From assembly GCA_016188115.1 (NCBI GenBank), contig JACPIK010000002.1, positions 831,462 through 895,461 of the forward strand: a stretch of DNA of 64,000 nucleotides. The letters are read 5' to 3'. A model generated the notes under the pieces. That model was not told where the DNA came from and searched no databases. It saw nothing but the letters and a program-made list of their open reading frames with translations. This DNA is from Candidatus Woesearchaeota archaeon (lineage in GTDB: Archaea > Nanobdellota > Nanobdellia > Woesearchaeales > GW2011-AR9). Every line of letters starts with the position of its first letter. Position 1 is the first letter of the stretch. Made by a program: the position numbers and the translations under genes. Of this stretch, positions 40,218 through 48,511 are shown piece after piece.

Positions 40218-41546
40218 TTAATATCTCTTTCGTAGAAAATACTCCCACACTGCTTTCTCCATCGTAGCAAAATCAGTGTCAACATCAGTGGTCTTAATAC
40301 TAATTCCCTCAAACTTACGAACCAAAACAGAATACAATTTCATCTGCCTCTCTAGCTCCGCCACCGATTGCTGTTTACGTCGTTCAAAAAGAACTGAAGC
40401 ATCATTATACAAATAAAATGTCAATGTAGGTTTAGGAACAAACCATAACAATATCTTTTTCTCCCACAGTGGCACATGCGGCATGACAAAAATATCACTC
40501 GCATACCGATCCGTAATGACAATCTGTTTACATTTTCGTTTAGGAAAAATAACCAATAAATATCGCAACAACAGATCTAATGTATAAACAGGGGCTGCCA
40601 GACCATACAGCAACCGTTGAAGAACCGTCCCTTTCTTCTCACCAACTGCGTTCTCTGTACTCAACCCTTGTTTCCCTTCCTTCTTCTTATACACGCCAGC
40701 CAACCGTTTAATCGGTAAAATGTTATTTTTACCACGGCCCGTATACACTAACGAAACCTTGCGCGTCTTCGACAACAGTTCATACATCTGCTGAGCATTC
40801 GAACTCTTACCCGACCCATCAGGACCAATAAATGCAATCAACGGATAAGAATGAAAAAAACGCTTCCAACGCAACCAACGTAAAGACAACAATGACATTG
40901 TCCACCAACGACGCGCAGAACGTAAAATAAACCACAACGCATATCCCCACCCTTTATGTTCTAAAAGTTGATAATGATGAACTTTAAGAGAAGATACAAA
41001 ACGACTCGCCGTTCTTGTTCCAAACACAGGAAATAATCGTTGCTGGACATATTCCCAATTTAGTTTATGGCCTGCCAACTCTTTAATTCGCTGCTGATAT
41101 TTCTCTTTAACAAAACGCTTACCCAACAGTGAATGACATAGATACATCACTAACGCGTCCTCATTGGATGGAATAAAGAAAAATTCTTTCTTAATACGAT
41201 GAGATAAAAGCAATTCTGCAGGTAAATAACACATATCATTCCAATGAATGCCGCCAATTTGAATATCAAAACCAAACTTTTCATGAATTGATTGAATGTA
41301 GATTCCATATCCTTTATGTTGACGTGAGAATTGCGTGGGATAAGCAACAAACCCATATTTTTCCAACACAATAGTAGCTCGACTAAAATCTTTTGCCGCA
41401 ACCACTAGATCTAAATCATTCCCTCGTGACGCAGATACATCATACAGAAACTCATAATTACGCAATACACAATAGCAAACACCTGCTTTGTTCCAGTCTT
41501 CTAGAATACCACGCACGAGATTAACAAGAACATCTCTCTTATTCAT
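40218..41546 (-). CDS. Two-domain protein: nucleotidyltransferase-like plus thymidylate-kinase-like P-loop kinase
   Basis: A 442-residue relative of the protein at 28331. The N-terminal half has 'SRGNDLDLVVAAKDF' and 'FIPSNEDALVMYLCHSLLGK', which matches 'VPSNEDELLIYAAQALF' in the other copy. The C-terminal half has the P-loop 'FIGPDGSGKSS', 'IVITDRYASDIFV' and 'PTLTFYLYNDASVLFERRKQ'. The start is ATG 41546, with AGGTG just upstream, and it overlaps the flippase gene by 8 bp. Tight linkage to a flippase favours a role on a lipid-linked sugar. The function is unproven. Confidence 0.75.
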   Translation of the reverse strand: MNKRDVLVNLVRGILEDWNKAGVCYCVLRNYEFLYDVSASRGNDLDLVVAAKDFSRATIVLEKYGFVAYPTQFSRQHKGYGIYIQSIHEKFGFDIQIGGIHWNDMCYLPAELLLSHRIKKEFFFIPSNEDALVMYLCHSLLGKRFVKEKYQQRIKELAGHKLNWEYVQQRLFPVFGTRTASRFVSSLKVHHYQLLEHKGWGYALWFILRSARRWWTMSLLSLRWLRWKRFFHSYPLIAFIGPDGSGKSSNAQQMYELLSKTRKVSLVYTGRGKNNILPIKRLAGVYKKKEGKQGLSTENAVGEKKGTVLQRLLYGLAAPVYTLDLLLRYLLVIFPKRKCKQIVITDRYASDIFVMPHVPLWEKKILLWFVPKPTLTFYLYNDASVLFERRKQQSVAELERQMKLYSVLVRKFEGISIKTTDVDTDFATMEKAVWEYFLRKRY

Positions 41547-43065
41547 TATTGCCACCTTGCTGTATTTTTTTACCGCGAAATCGAAGAATCAACACAATAT
41601 TTCTTCTGATTTCAGCAAATTGAATAAGTTTTGTAACATGACAAAAGAGAAAATAAACAACACCACTTACTAAAAATGAAATCGATCCATTGATCGCATG
41701 ACCAAAAGGTAATACGCTGTTAAGACCTATCAAAATCCCTGTAAAAATACCCAATGCAATAATCATTAATCCATGTTGTTTCCAAGGCACATGTCCTCCT
41801 ACTCGTAGCACTACTTGACGCAAAGAAAGTACATACACCACAAAATAACTTAATGCTGTCATGACTGCTGCACCATAATAACCATAGAGAGGGATAGCAA
41901 TCAGATTCCCAAGGATATTGACGATCGCACCAATAAAAATAACTTTCGTCACATCTTGTGGTCGACCAGTAGCAGAAATGATAGTGTTCGAAATCGACGC
42001 CACAACATATAATAGAGTAGATATAACGACAATTTGAAATGCCAATGCGCCTTCAACATAACTTGCTCCAAATAATAAACCAATAATTTCTTGGGCATAA
42101 AGCGCAATTAAAATCAACGCAGGAAAAACAAACAAAAACGCATACCGTTCAAGAACAAAGAAAATTCGAGTCATTTCCCATTTCTCACCTTTTGCCCACA
42201 TCTCTGACATCATCGGAAAAATAACGGATACTACCGACCGAGAAACAAAGAGAATAGAAACTGCTGTTGTAAGCATCGCGCTATAAATTCCCACATCATG
42301 CAAATTTGCTAAATACGTTAACATCAACACATCTGCGTACGCAATCAAATCTCCACCCATTCCCGTAAATGTAACCGGTAAACCATACGCAAGAAGATCT
42401 TTAACTACTTGACGAAGATTGTCAACTTTATGCTGCCCCCAAGGAAAATACTTTCGAAGCATAATGGGCAAAAGCGCAACCACCATCACCGCAGCTACAA
42501 TGCCATACGCCAACGCCCCCATCAATGCCCTGTCTGTGGAAAAATGAAACAACACCAATGTTGCAATTAATATTAACGCATTCTTGAATAACTCACAGCT
42601 AGAGAACTGAAACATATCCCCAAAGCCCCAGAACACTGCTTTAATCACACGAAAAAAAGAAGAAAGTAACACATACACTAAAAACGCATACAAAACATAC
42701 TCTGCTCGTGAATCCTGAAAATAAGACTCAGCCAAAAATCCCCCTAAAATCCAAAGAGGAATCACCAACACTAAACTAGTAACAAGTTGAATTAAAAACG
42801 TGCCTACAATCGCCGTTTTAATTTCATCAAATTTTTCTTCAACCTTAAACTTAGCAACATAATACGCCAACGCTTGATGTGACCCAAAATCACGAAAGAA
42901 AAGGAAGAAAACAACAAAAGTGTAAACCGCGTATAACAACCCATACTCCGCAGGTTGCATCACTCGCGCTAAATACACTTTCGTACCATATGCAACGACC
43001 GATGCCAAAAATGACATCAAAAATACGATACTCAAACCTTTAACTAATCGTTGCCCGTAGGACAT
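41539..43065 (-). CDS. Wzx-like polysaccharide flippase
   Basis: A 508-residue membrane protein with a dozen or more hydrophobic segments and the layout of the polysaccharide transporter (MOP) superfamily. The start 'VKGLSIVFLMSFLASVVAYG' followed by 'ARVMQPAEYGLLYAVYTFV' is the classic Wzx/RfbX opening. It would move lipid-linked oligosaccharide across the membrane. It lies between a GT-C type gene (2 bp upstream) and the two-domain kinase-like gene (overlap 8 bp), one operon running 45011 to 39748. Confidence 0.9.
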   Translation of the reverse strand: MSYGQRLVKGLSIVFLMSFLASVVAYGTKVYLARVMQPAEYGLLYAVYTFVVFFLFFRDFGSHQALAYYVAKFKVEEKFDEIKTAIVGTFLIQLVTSLVLVIPLWILGGFLAESYFQDSRAEYVLYAFLVYVLLSSFFRVIKAVFWGFGDMFQFSSCELFKNALILIATLVLFHFSTDRALMGALAYGIVAAVMVVALLPIMLRKYFPWGQHKVDNLRQVVKDLLAYGLPVTFTGMGGDLIAYADVLMLTYLANLHDVGIYSAMLTTAVSILFVSRSVVSVIFPMMSEMWAKGEKWEMTRIFFVLERYAFLFVFPALILIALYAQEIIGLLFGASYVEGALAFQIVVISTLLYVVASISNTIISATGRPQDVTKVIFIGAIVNILGNLIAIPLYGYYGAAVMTALSYFVVYVLSLRQVVLRVGGHVPWKQHGLMIIALGIFTGILIGLNSVLPFGHAINGSISFLVSGVVYFLFCHVTKLIQFAEIRRNIVLILRFRGKKIQQGGNNE

Positions 43066-43067
43066 CC

Positions 43068-45011
43068 TTATTTAACCTCAAAAAGAATAAATCCTGGATT
43101 TTGATACGCAACAGCAAAACGAGCAGGAGAATTAGCAAATTCTTTGATCGTCGAATCTAATTTCTGCGCAGTCATATTTGCGCCATACGTACGAGAAAGA
43201 TATTTCATTTCCATACCACCAAACGCGATATACTCATAGCTATTTTCTTTAAGCCAATAATACACTTGAGTAGGAGTCTCTTCAAGAACATGAGGATGAA
43301 ATGCGCGATACGACTCACACCAGACACAACTCATCATATTAAAACCAATGACTACTTTGTTTTGAACCGTATACGTAAACACATCACTATTAAGAGGCAG
43401 ATTATCTTTCATCCAAGTATACCCCAAAATCTCCTCAGCAGACGTCCATTTTCCGCCGGGAGGCCAATTCTCACTCGTGTTATGAACATATTTGTAATAT
43501 CCTGCAGTTCCAAAGATAGCCACCACAAGCACCACAATTATACCCAATTTAACTGCCTTTGAAGAAGAAAACATTTCGCTGAGTAATATCATCCCATACC
43601 CTGCAAGAATACAGACTGGAAGCGCAAGCAACATCCACGTCCGAAATCCTTCAATACCTAACGGTAAATCAAAAGTTGCAGAGTTCACAATTAAAAACGT
43701 GATCACAAACCAACCTAACACAATAGGCAGCCATATATTTTCTTCTTTGAAGAGTTTCTTATATTTGAAAAGAAGCAAAGCAATCGTAACAATAACCAAA
43801 AGTGTAATCACAATTCCCCATCCAATAGGTTGATTAATCATGTTTGCGTCTTTTGCTACAAAAAAATCGCTAAACGAATACGGACGTGTTGCTGTTCCTC
43901 CTGTAGAACTAAACGCGCGAGGTAAATACGCAAGAATTTTCTTAACAGTAAAAAAGAACCCGCTATCAACTCCACCCGTCGTTGCTGCAATTGCAGCATT
44001 AGATACTTTTTCTTCCGTAATATAGAGACGCATCAAATCAGAAAAATTAGGCACCCACCATAATAAAGAGATGGCAAACCCTGCAAGAGCAGACCACAAT
44101 AGTTTCCAAGGGAATTTTTTGGTTGCATACCACAATCCTGCGAAAAAGACGACACCAAGAAGAGCAATCTTGACAACCTGACGCGTATGTGTCAGAAAAA
44201 TCGCTGCGGTAAGAAGTGATGCAACAACCCACCATTTCTGGTCCTCATGCCACATCACCATATAACAATAAACTAAGACCATGAAGAACAGAGGAATAAG
44301 TGTATGCGCCCAGATAAAATGGCTCAAATACGAAGGGATCATGGAAAGTACAAACGTCGAAGCTAACGCCACAGAGTCGCGGCTACTTAATCGTCGCACC
44401 ATGAAATAAAAGAACAAAAAGCTTAACGAAATCAATAAACTATTAAAAAATTTCAACGTCCATTGTGCCTCTGGGCTAGTTTGATGCAGTACTGCCATTG
44501 TCATGACATAAGCAGGAGGATACGGATCAATATACGCAACAGGCCGAAAATAATCATATTCTAATGTTTTTTCTAACGCGACATACTTCATATCTTGAGC
44601 ATACGTCCAAGGATCATCATCTTCTAAGAACGGATACGCGAAGCTACCTGAAACATATGTAAAGAGATTGAAGAAAAACAAGAGAAGCAATGCATACCCC
44701 ATCCAATGTTGTTTGGAAAACAGAGATGAAAATTGAAAGGACTGCCAACCAGTCTTAATAGCATCTTTTCGTTTGTAAATGATGTAGGGAACACTACCCA
44801 CACTCAAAAGCAAAAAGAGCCACCACACAATCGGCAAACGTACTGTGTGAATAAGTAACCCAACTATCACAAACACAGCCAAACCAATACCTAACCTCAT
44901 CACCCAGCGTTCAAGAACCTGAGAACTTTCCTTGACACGAAGCCAAAACGTCGCGGACATACCAAAACAGTACATGTAGATGAAAAAGAGGATAATTGTA
45001 ATAATGCTCAT
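43068..45011 (-). CDS. GT-C-like membrane protein, possible glycosyl- or oligosaccharyltransferase
   Basis: A 647-residue protein with about 13 hydrophobic segments and a C-terminal extracellular-looking domain of about 140 residues. The acidic loop 'YPFLEDDDPWTYAQDMKYVA' after an early helix resembles the 'EDDPW/DxD' loop of archaeal oligosaccharyltransferases (AglB/STT3) and other GT-C enzymes. The WWDYG motif of STT3 is not present, and 'ENWPPGGKWTSAEEI' stands in a similar place. It is therefore a GT-C relative rather than a proven AglB. First gene of the flippase operon. Confidence 0.7.
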   Translation of the reverse strand: MSIITIILFFIYMYCFGMSATFWLRVKESSQVLERWVMRLGIGLAVFVIVGLLIHTVRLPIVWWLFLLLSVGSVPYIIYKRKDAIKTGWQSFQFSSLFSKQHWMGYALLLLFFFNLFTYVSGSFAYPFLEDDDPWTYAQDMKYVALEKTLEYDYFRPVAYIDPYPPAYVMTMAVLHQTSPEAQWTLKFFNSLLISLSFLFFYFMVRRLSSRDSVALASTFVLSMIPSYLSHFIWAHTLIPLFFMVLVYCYMVMWHEDQKWWVVASLLTAAIFLTHTRQVVKIALLGVVFFAGLWYATKKFPWKLLWSALAGFAISLLWWVPNFSDLMRLYITEEKVSNAAIAATTGGVDSGFFFTVKKILAYLPRAFSSTGGTATRPYSFSDFFVAKDANMINQPIGWGIVITLLVIVTIALLLFKYKKLFKEENIWLPIVLGWFVITFLIVNSATFDLPLGIEGFRTWMLLALPVCILAGYGMILLSEMFSSSKAVKLGIIVVLVVAIFGTAGYYKYVHNTSENWPPGGKWTSAEEILGYTWMKDNLPLNSDVFTYTVQNKVVIGFNMMSCVWCESYRAFHPHVLEETPTQVYYWLKENSYEYIAFGGMEMKYLSRTYGANMTAQKLDSTIKEFANSPARFAVAYQNPGFILFEVK

Positions 45012-45033
45012 AACCAGAACACGTCAAAGTTCC

Positions 45034-45042
45034 CTTATAAAG
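45034..45042 (-). promoter_or_regulatory. TATA box for flippase operon
   Basis: CTTTATAAG on the minus strand is 27 bp before ATG 45011. Confidence 0.7.
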
Positions 45043-45095
45043 ATTATGGAGAAAGAACCAGTAGATCATGAGGTTTTATCATGATGTTTCAGTTA

Positions 45096-45106
45096 GTTTA
45101 TAAAAG
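45096..45106 (+). promoter_or_regulatory. TATA box for 45126 HAD gene
   Basis: GTTTATAAAAG is 25 bp before ATG 45126 and rules out the upstream in-frame ATG at 45081. Confidence 0.7.
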
Positions 45107-45125
45107 CCAGAATACCAGACTAAGT

Positions 45126-45740
45126 ATGCTCAAATGCATTATCTTTGACTTTGATGGCGTACTCATGGATAATTATGAGAAACACTATGAATTATGTACT
45201 CAAAAATACAAGGGAATAACTCGTGAAGAGCACAAACAGCTCTTCGACGGTAATATTCATCTCCAACGAGAAAAATTAAAAAGTCGAGAAACAGATTTCG
45301 ATTTGCACAATGCTATGGGGGAATATAAATCGAAAGCATCTATCTCCCCACACATAAAAAAAAATCTCCAAATCTTAGCGCAAAAATTCCAATTAGGCAT
45401 TATTAGTTCAGCAAGAGAAGCTGGCTTGCAAGGATTTCTCAAGAATAATCAAATAGAAAAGCTCTTTACCTTTGTATACGGGTTTGAAACCCATAAGCTT
45501 AAAGGAGAGAAATTTAAACTGGTTTTTGACGAATATAAGCTTACACCAAGAGAGTGTATTTTTATTACTGACACATTAGGAGATATCCTTGAAGCAAAAA
45601 GTGTTAATATTCAAACTATTGCATTAGAATGTGGATATCACGAAAGAGAAAGACTTGAAAAAGGAAAACCATTAAAGATAGTCACCCATTTCGAAGAAAT
45701 TGTAGCAGCTGTAAACGAAGTTTCAAAATTAAAACATTAA
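45126..45740 (+). CDS. HAD-superfamily phosphatase
   Basis: A 204-residue HAD hydrolase of subfamily I. Motif I is 'IIFDFDGVLMDN', motif II 'IISSARE', the motif III Lys is in 'THKLKGEKF', and motif IV is 'FITDTLGDILEA'. The helical cap is of the phosphoglycolate-phosphatase type. The substrate is unknown. It precedes the GT39 gene by 7 bp and is co-transcribed with it. Confidence 0.85.
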   Translation: MLKCIIFDFDGVLMDNYEKHYELCTQKYKGITREEHKQLFDGNIHLQREKLKSRETDFDLHNAMGEYKSKASISPHIKKNLQILAQKFQLGIISSAREAGLQGFLKNNQIEKLFTFVYGFETHKLKGEKFKLVFDEYKLTPRECIFITDTLGDILEAKSVNIQTIALECGYHERERLEKGKPLKIVTHFEEIVAAVNEVSKLKH

Positions 45741-45747
45741 AGATACC

Positions 45748-47184
45748 ATGGAACAAAACAAAAGATCTTTCATCATTCCTTTTTTTCTCATCGCTATCCT
45801 TCTCGCTGTCATCCTTCGCACTGCAACTATCTCACACGAATCGTTATGGGGTGACGAAGCTTGGACACTCAAGTTTGCCAGTGCCACACCCTCAGATCTC
45901 CTACATCAAACTCGTGAAGATGTTCACCCACCATTATACTTTCTTTTCATGCACTATTGGATGGAAATATTTGGCACGAGTGAAGTTGCACTGCGATTAC
46001 CATCATTAATCTTTAGTCTAATCTCCATCTACTTATTTTACAGACTCAGCAAACGTCTTAACCTCAACCCTCTCCCTATCACTGCTTTATTTGCCCTCTC
46101 GTTAAGCGGTCTTGTCTATTCCCAAGAAACTCGCAGTTATGCTCTTATAGTATTATTAGTACTATGGATGATTCACTCTCTCATTAAACTTCGACAAGAA
46201 AACAAAGGACTGCTCGAACTTACTATTGCTAACACCCTCCTGCTCTACACCCATGTCTTTGGTTTAGTTGCAGTAATTATTGCTGCAGCCATACTTTTCT
46301 TTTCATTCCCCCGCAAAGAAGTTATCTCTTTGCCTATGGGAATTGCCTTCCTCCTGCCATTCGCACTCTTTTCCCCTTGGCTAATCCCCTTCATCAAACA
46401 GATCTATCTTTTCTTACCACTCTTATTAGAACGCCTAGCACTCAATAGCGAGGGACTAATCACTCCAGTGGTATTTTGGATTTGCGCAAGCATAGGAATG
46501 ATCATAACGATTACCCTCATTCTGTACAAACTCAAAAAAGATTCATTCTCTTTGTTAGACTACTACCAAAAAGCCATCACATTCTTACAAAAACACGTCC
46601 TCTTCTTAACTGCTGCTTGGATTCTCTTCTTTAGCCTCACCTATCACTTTTTCGCTGCTACTAACCCATTTGTACGCTATCTGCTTTTCCTACTCCCCCT
46701 AATCTATCTTACTCTAGGAAAAATCTTACACCATAAAGAGAACCTAGCCCGCGTATTCATTGTCTTCTCATTCATCCTGCTTGCCATCAACGTCACTACC
46801 ATTGATCGCTACGACTGGAAACATGCAACACAATATGCACTTGGCTTTAACGACCAAAATACTATTTACGGCTTTGAACTCGCCGGATCATCCTATCGCT
46901 TGTTTGAATACTACGCACATAAACAAATACCTAACATCGAACAGCAGATGGTTAAATTCCGCTACATTGAAATTATCAAAGACGAAGAAGGAGTGAATCA
47001 TGAAAAAGAAATCCGTCTGCCTACCGACCAAATCAACCCCTATAAACGCTATGTTCTCATCATCTCTAAGCTAGACAACGGCGAAAGCAGTGAATATGAA
47101 GCAATTTTAGAACAGACCCATTTAAAGACGCAATCCAGAGATTTCGAGGATATTGAGATTGTTGTGTTTGAAGCGAAAAATTGA
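45748..47184 (+). CDS. GT39-family membrane mannosyltransferase-like protein
   Basis: A 478-residue GT-C enzyme with about ten membrane helices. The first loop 'SLWGDEAWTLKFA' holds the catalytic acidic pair, followed by 'HPPLYFLFMHYWMEIFG' and 'GLVYSQETRSYALIVLL', a widely conserved pattern in PMT-type glycosyltransferases. It would use a polyprenyl-phosphate sugar (for example from the GT2/GtrA pair) outside the membrane. The C-terminal 130 residues form a soluble domain. Confidence 0.88.
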   Translation: MEQNKRSFIIPFFLIAILLAVILRTATISHESLWGDEAWTLKFASATPSDLLHQTREDVHPPLYFLFMHYWMEIFGTSEVALRLPSLIFSLISIYLFYRLSKRLNLNPLPITALFALSLSGLVYSQETRSYALIVLLVLWMIHSLIKLRQENKGLLELTIANTLLLYTHVFGLVAVIIAAAILFFSFPRKEVISLPMGIAFLLPFALFSPWLIPFIKQIYLFLPLLLERLALNSEGLITPVVFWICASIGMIITITLILYKLKKDSFSLLDYYQKAITFLQKHVLFLTAAWILFFSLTYHFFAATNPFVRYLLFLLPLIYLTLGKILHHKENLARVFIVFSFILLAINVTTIDRYDWKHATQYALGFNDQNTIYGFELAGSSYRLFEYYAHKQIPNIEQQMVKFRYIEIIKDEEGVNHEKEIRLPTDQINPYKRYVLIISKLDNGESSEYEAILEQTHLKTQSRDFEDIEIVVFEAKN

Positions 47185-47202
47185 TGTCACCAAAAAGTGA
47201 CA
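47185..47202. promoter_or_regulatory. Inverted repeat abutting a TATA box, possible operator
   Basis: TGTCAC-CAAAAA-GTGACA is a perfect 6-bp inverted repeat with a 6-base spacer. It starts at the stop of the GT39 gene and ends 3 bp before the TATA box at 47206. Its place over the BRE position would let a bound protein block transcription of 47237. It could alternatively fold as an RNA hairpin at the end of the upstream message. Confidence 0.45.
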
Positions 47203-47205
47203 AAA

Positions 47206-47217
47206 TATTTATAAATA
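47206..47217 (+). promoter_or_regulatory. TATA box for 47237 gene
   Basis: TATTTATAAATA, itself palindromic, is 26 bp before ATG 47237. Confidence 0.65.
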
Positions 47218-47236
47218 CTGTTCTTATAAAGAAAGT

Positions 47237-47710
47237 ATGCTCACACTTAGTAACACACTTAGTAAAATAGGATACACTAGCCTTTTCGCAGCAGGGTTAT
47301 ATTTAACCGCAGAAACTTCTTTAGCAGCAGGTGAAATCAATACTTGGAGAACCGCATATCTTGAAAAAGCAAGAGATAGAAACCCAACACTACAAGTAGA
47401 TACTAGCTCTTTTCTCAAACGAGAGTATAGTTTCACCGCATTAGAAAGCAGTTGCTTTGCAGGTGCAAAAGTAGTATGTACACTAGAAAAAACAGCATTA
47501 AAAGAACCTGAATGGTTCAAACGATCTGGACCAATGGGCTATGAAATTACGAATGTAACTCTTGATGGAATGTCCCAAGAACTAAGTCCTAGAATCATTG
47601 ATGAATGTTGGCAAACATATAATCCTTATGGATTTAAAATAAAAGAAGGATCAAGAAGAGGGGCTGGCCAGTTGCTAGGAGGGATTATTTACCTTGCATT
47701 ATTCGATTAA
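47237..47710 (+). CDS. Small putatively exported or membrane-anchored protein, unrecognised
   Basis: This 157-residue protein starts with 'IGYTSLFAAGLYLTAETSLA', a hydrophobic segment ending in an AxA-like site (SLAAG), consistent with a signal peptide. Three Cys residues lie in the rest ('SSCFAGAKVVCTL' and 'DECWQTY'), so a disulfide outside the cell is possible. A second hydrophobic stretch ('LLGGIIYLALF') ends the protein. No family is recognised. The last 12 bp overlap the convergent deacetylase gene. Confidence 0.55.
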   Translation: MLTLSNTLSKIGYTSLFAAGLYLTAETSLAAGEINTWRTAYLEKARDRNPTLQVDTSSFLKREYSFTALESSCFAGAKVVCTLEKTALKEPEWFKRSGPMGYEITNVTLDGMSQELSPRIIDECWQTYNPYGFKIKEGSRRGAGQLLGGIIYLALFD

Positions 47711-48511
47711 TCCTTTCCTTCTCAAATAACCTTCCGCCGTTTCACTCACCATCCCACGTGAAAGACACCAACCAATAAACTCCTCAACCTTCTTCTCAAA
47801 CTCAACGCCAGTCTTACGAATAATCGATGCAGGAATCTTCCCTTTCCACGCAGATAAATCAACAAATTCCCACGGATGAAAATACAGATGCAAACAGTCA
47901 TCACTCAACCCTAAGAGTCGCGCATGTCCTTTGCTATACACTAACGGCATATTCCTAAACCAGATCCACGACAGAGGAGCTCTCCATAACGGACTAACAG
48001 AAAGAGGAAACACGACTAACCCATCAACAAGATGTGGTTTACTATTCTTAAAAAAATGATTGTATCGACCAGGCACATAGGTGGGATGTAATGAACTGTC
48101 ATATAAAAATCCCGCCTCGCGAACCACAGACAAAGCTGGTTTTTCAAATCGAGGAGCTCTAAACCCCACTACCCGACGCCCCGTCACTTTCTCCATCTCC
48201 GCTTTTGATCCACGAAGAATTGTCAACGCCTCATCACCCCTCATAGAATTATAATGATGATGATGAGCAGCACCATGCATGGCTAATTCATGTCCAGAAA
48301 ATGCATCCGAAGAAAACAAATCAGCGCATTCAACAGTAAATTTACCGGTGGTAAAAAAGGTTGCTTTTAATCCCTTGCGTTCAAGCATCGCCAACACTCG
48401 CAGTGTCCCTTCACGACCAATACGCATCTGATCCTCATGAGAAATAGTTAAACCAAATTCCGTTGGTAAATCAAACTCTTCCGTATCAAAAGTCAAAACA
48501 AGACTTTTCAT
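47699..48511 (-). CDS. Polysaccharide deacetylase (CE4/NodB-like)
   Basis: A 270-residue NodB-homology enzyme that would remove N- or O-acetyl groups from a glycan or sugar precursor. Motif 1 is 'LTFDTEEFDLP', with the catalytic Asp and its metal-binding neighbour as in PuuE/WbpG-type members. Motif 2 is 'MHGAAHHHH' (His-x3/4-His), motif 3 'GFRAPRFEK', and the last His is in 'LYFHPWEF'. No signal peptide is seen, so it is probably cytoplasmic. The start ATG 48511 overlaps the stop of the upstream gene by 4 bp. Confidence 0.88.
   Translation of the reverse strand: MKSLVLTFDTEEFDLPTEFGLTISHEDQMRIGREGTLRVLAMLERKGLKATFFTTGKFTVECADLFSSDAFSGHELAMHGAAHHHHYNSMRGDEALTILRGSKAEMEKVTGRRVVGFRAPRFEKPALSVVREAGFLYDSSLHPTYVPGRYNHFFKNSKPHLVDGLVVFPLSVSPLWRAPLSWIWFRNMPLVYSKGHARLLGLSDDCLHLYFHPWEFVDLSAWKGKIPASIIRKTGVEFEKKVEEFIGWCLSRGMVSETAEGYLRRKGLIE

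Noticed and set aside
43068-45011. Calling the membrane protein AglB/STT3 oligosaccharyltransferase
   Set aside because: The acidic loop is similar, but the diagnostic WWDYG motif is absent, so only a GT-C relationship is claimed.
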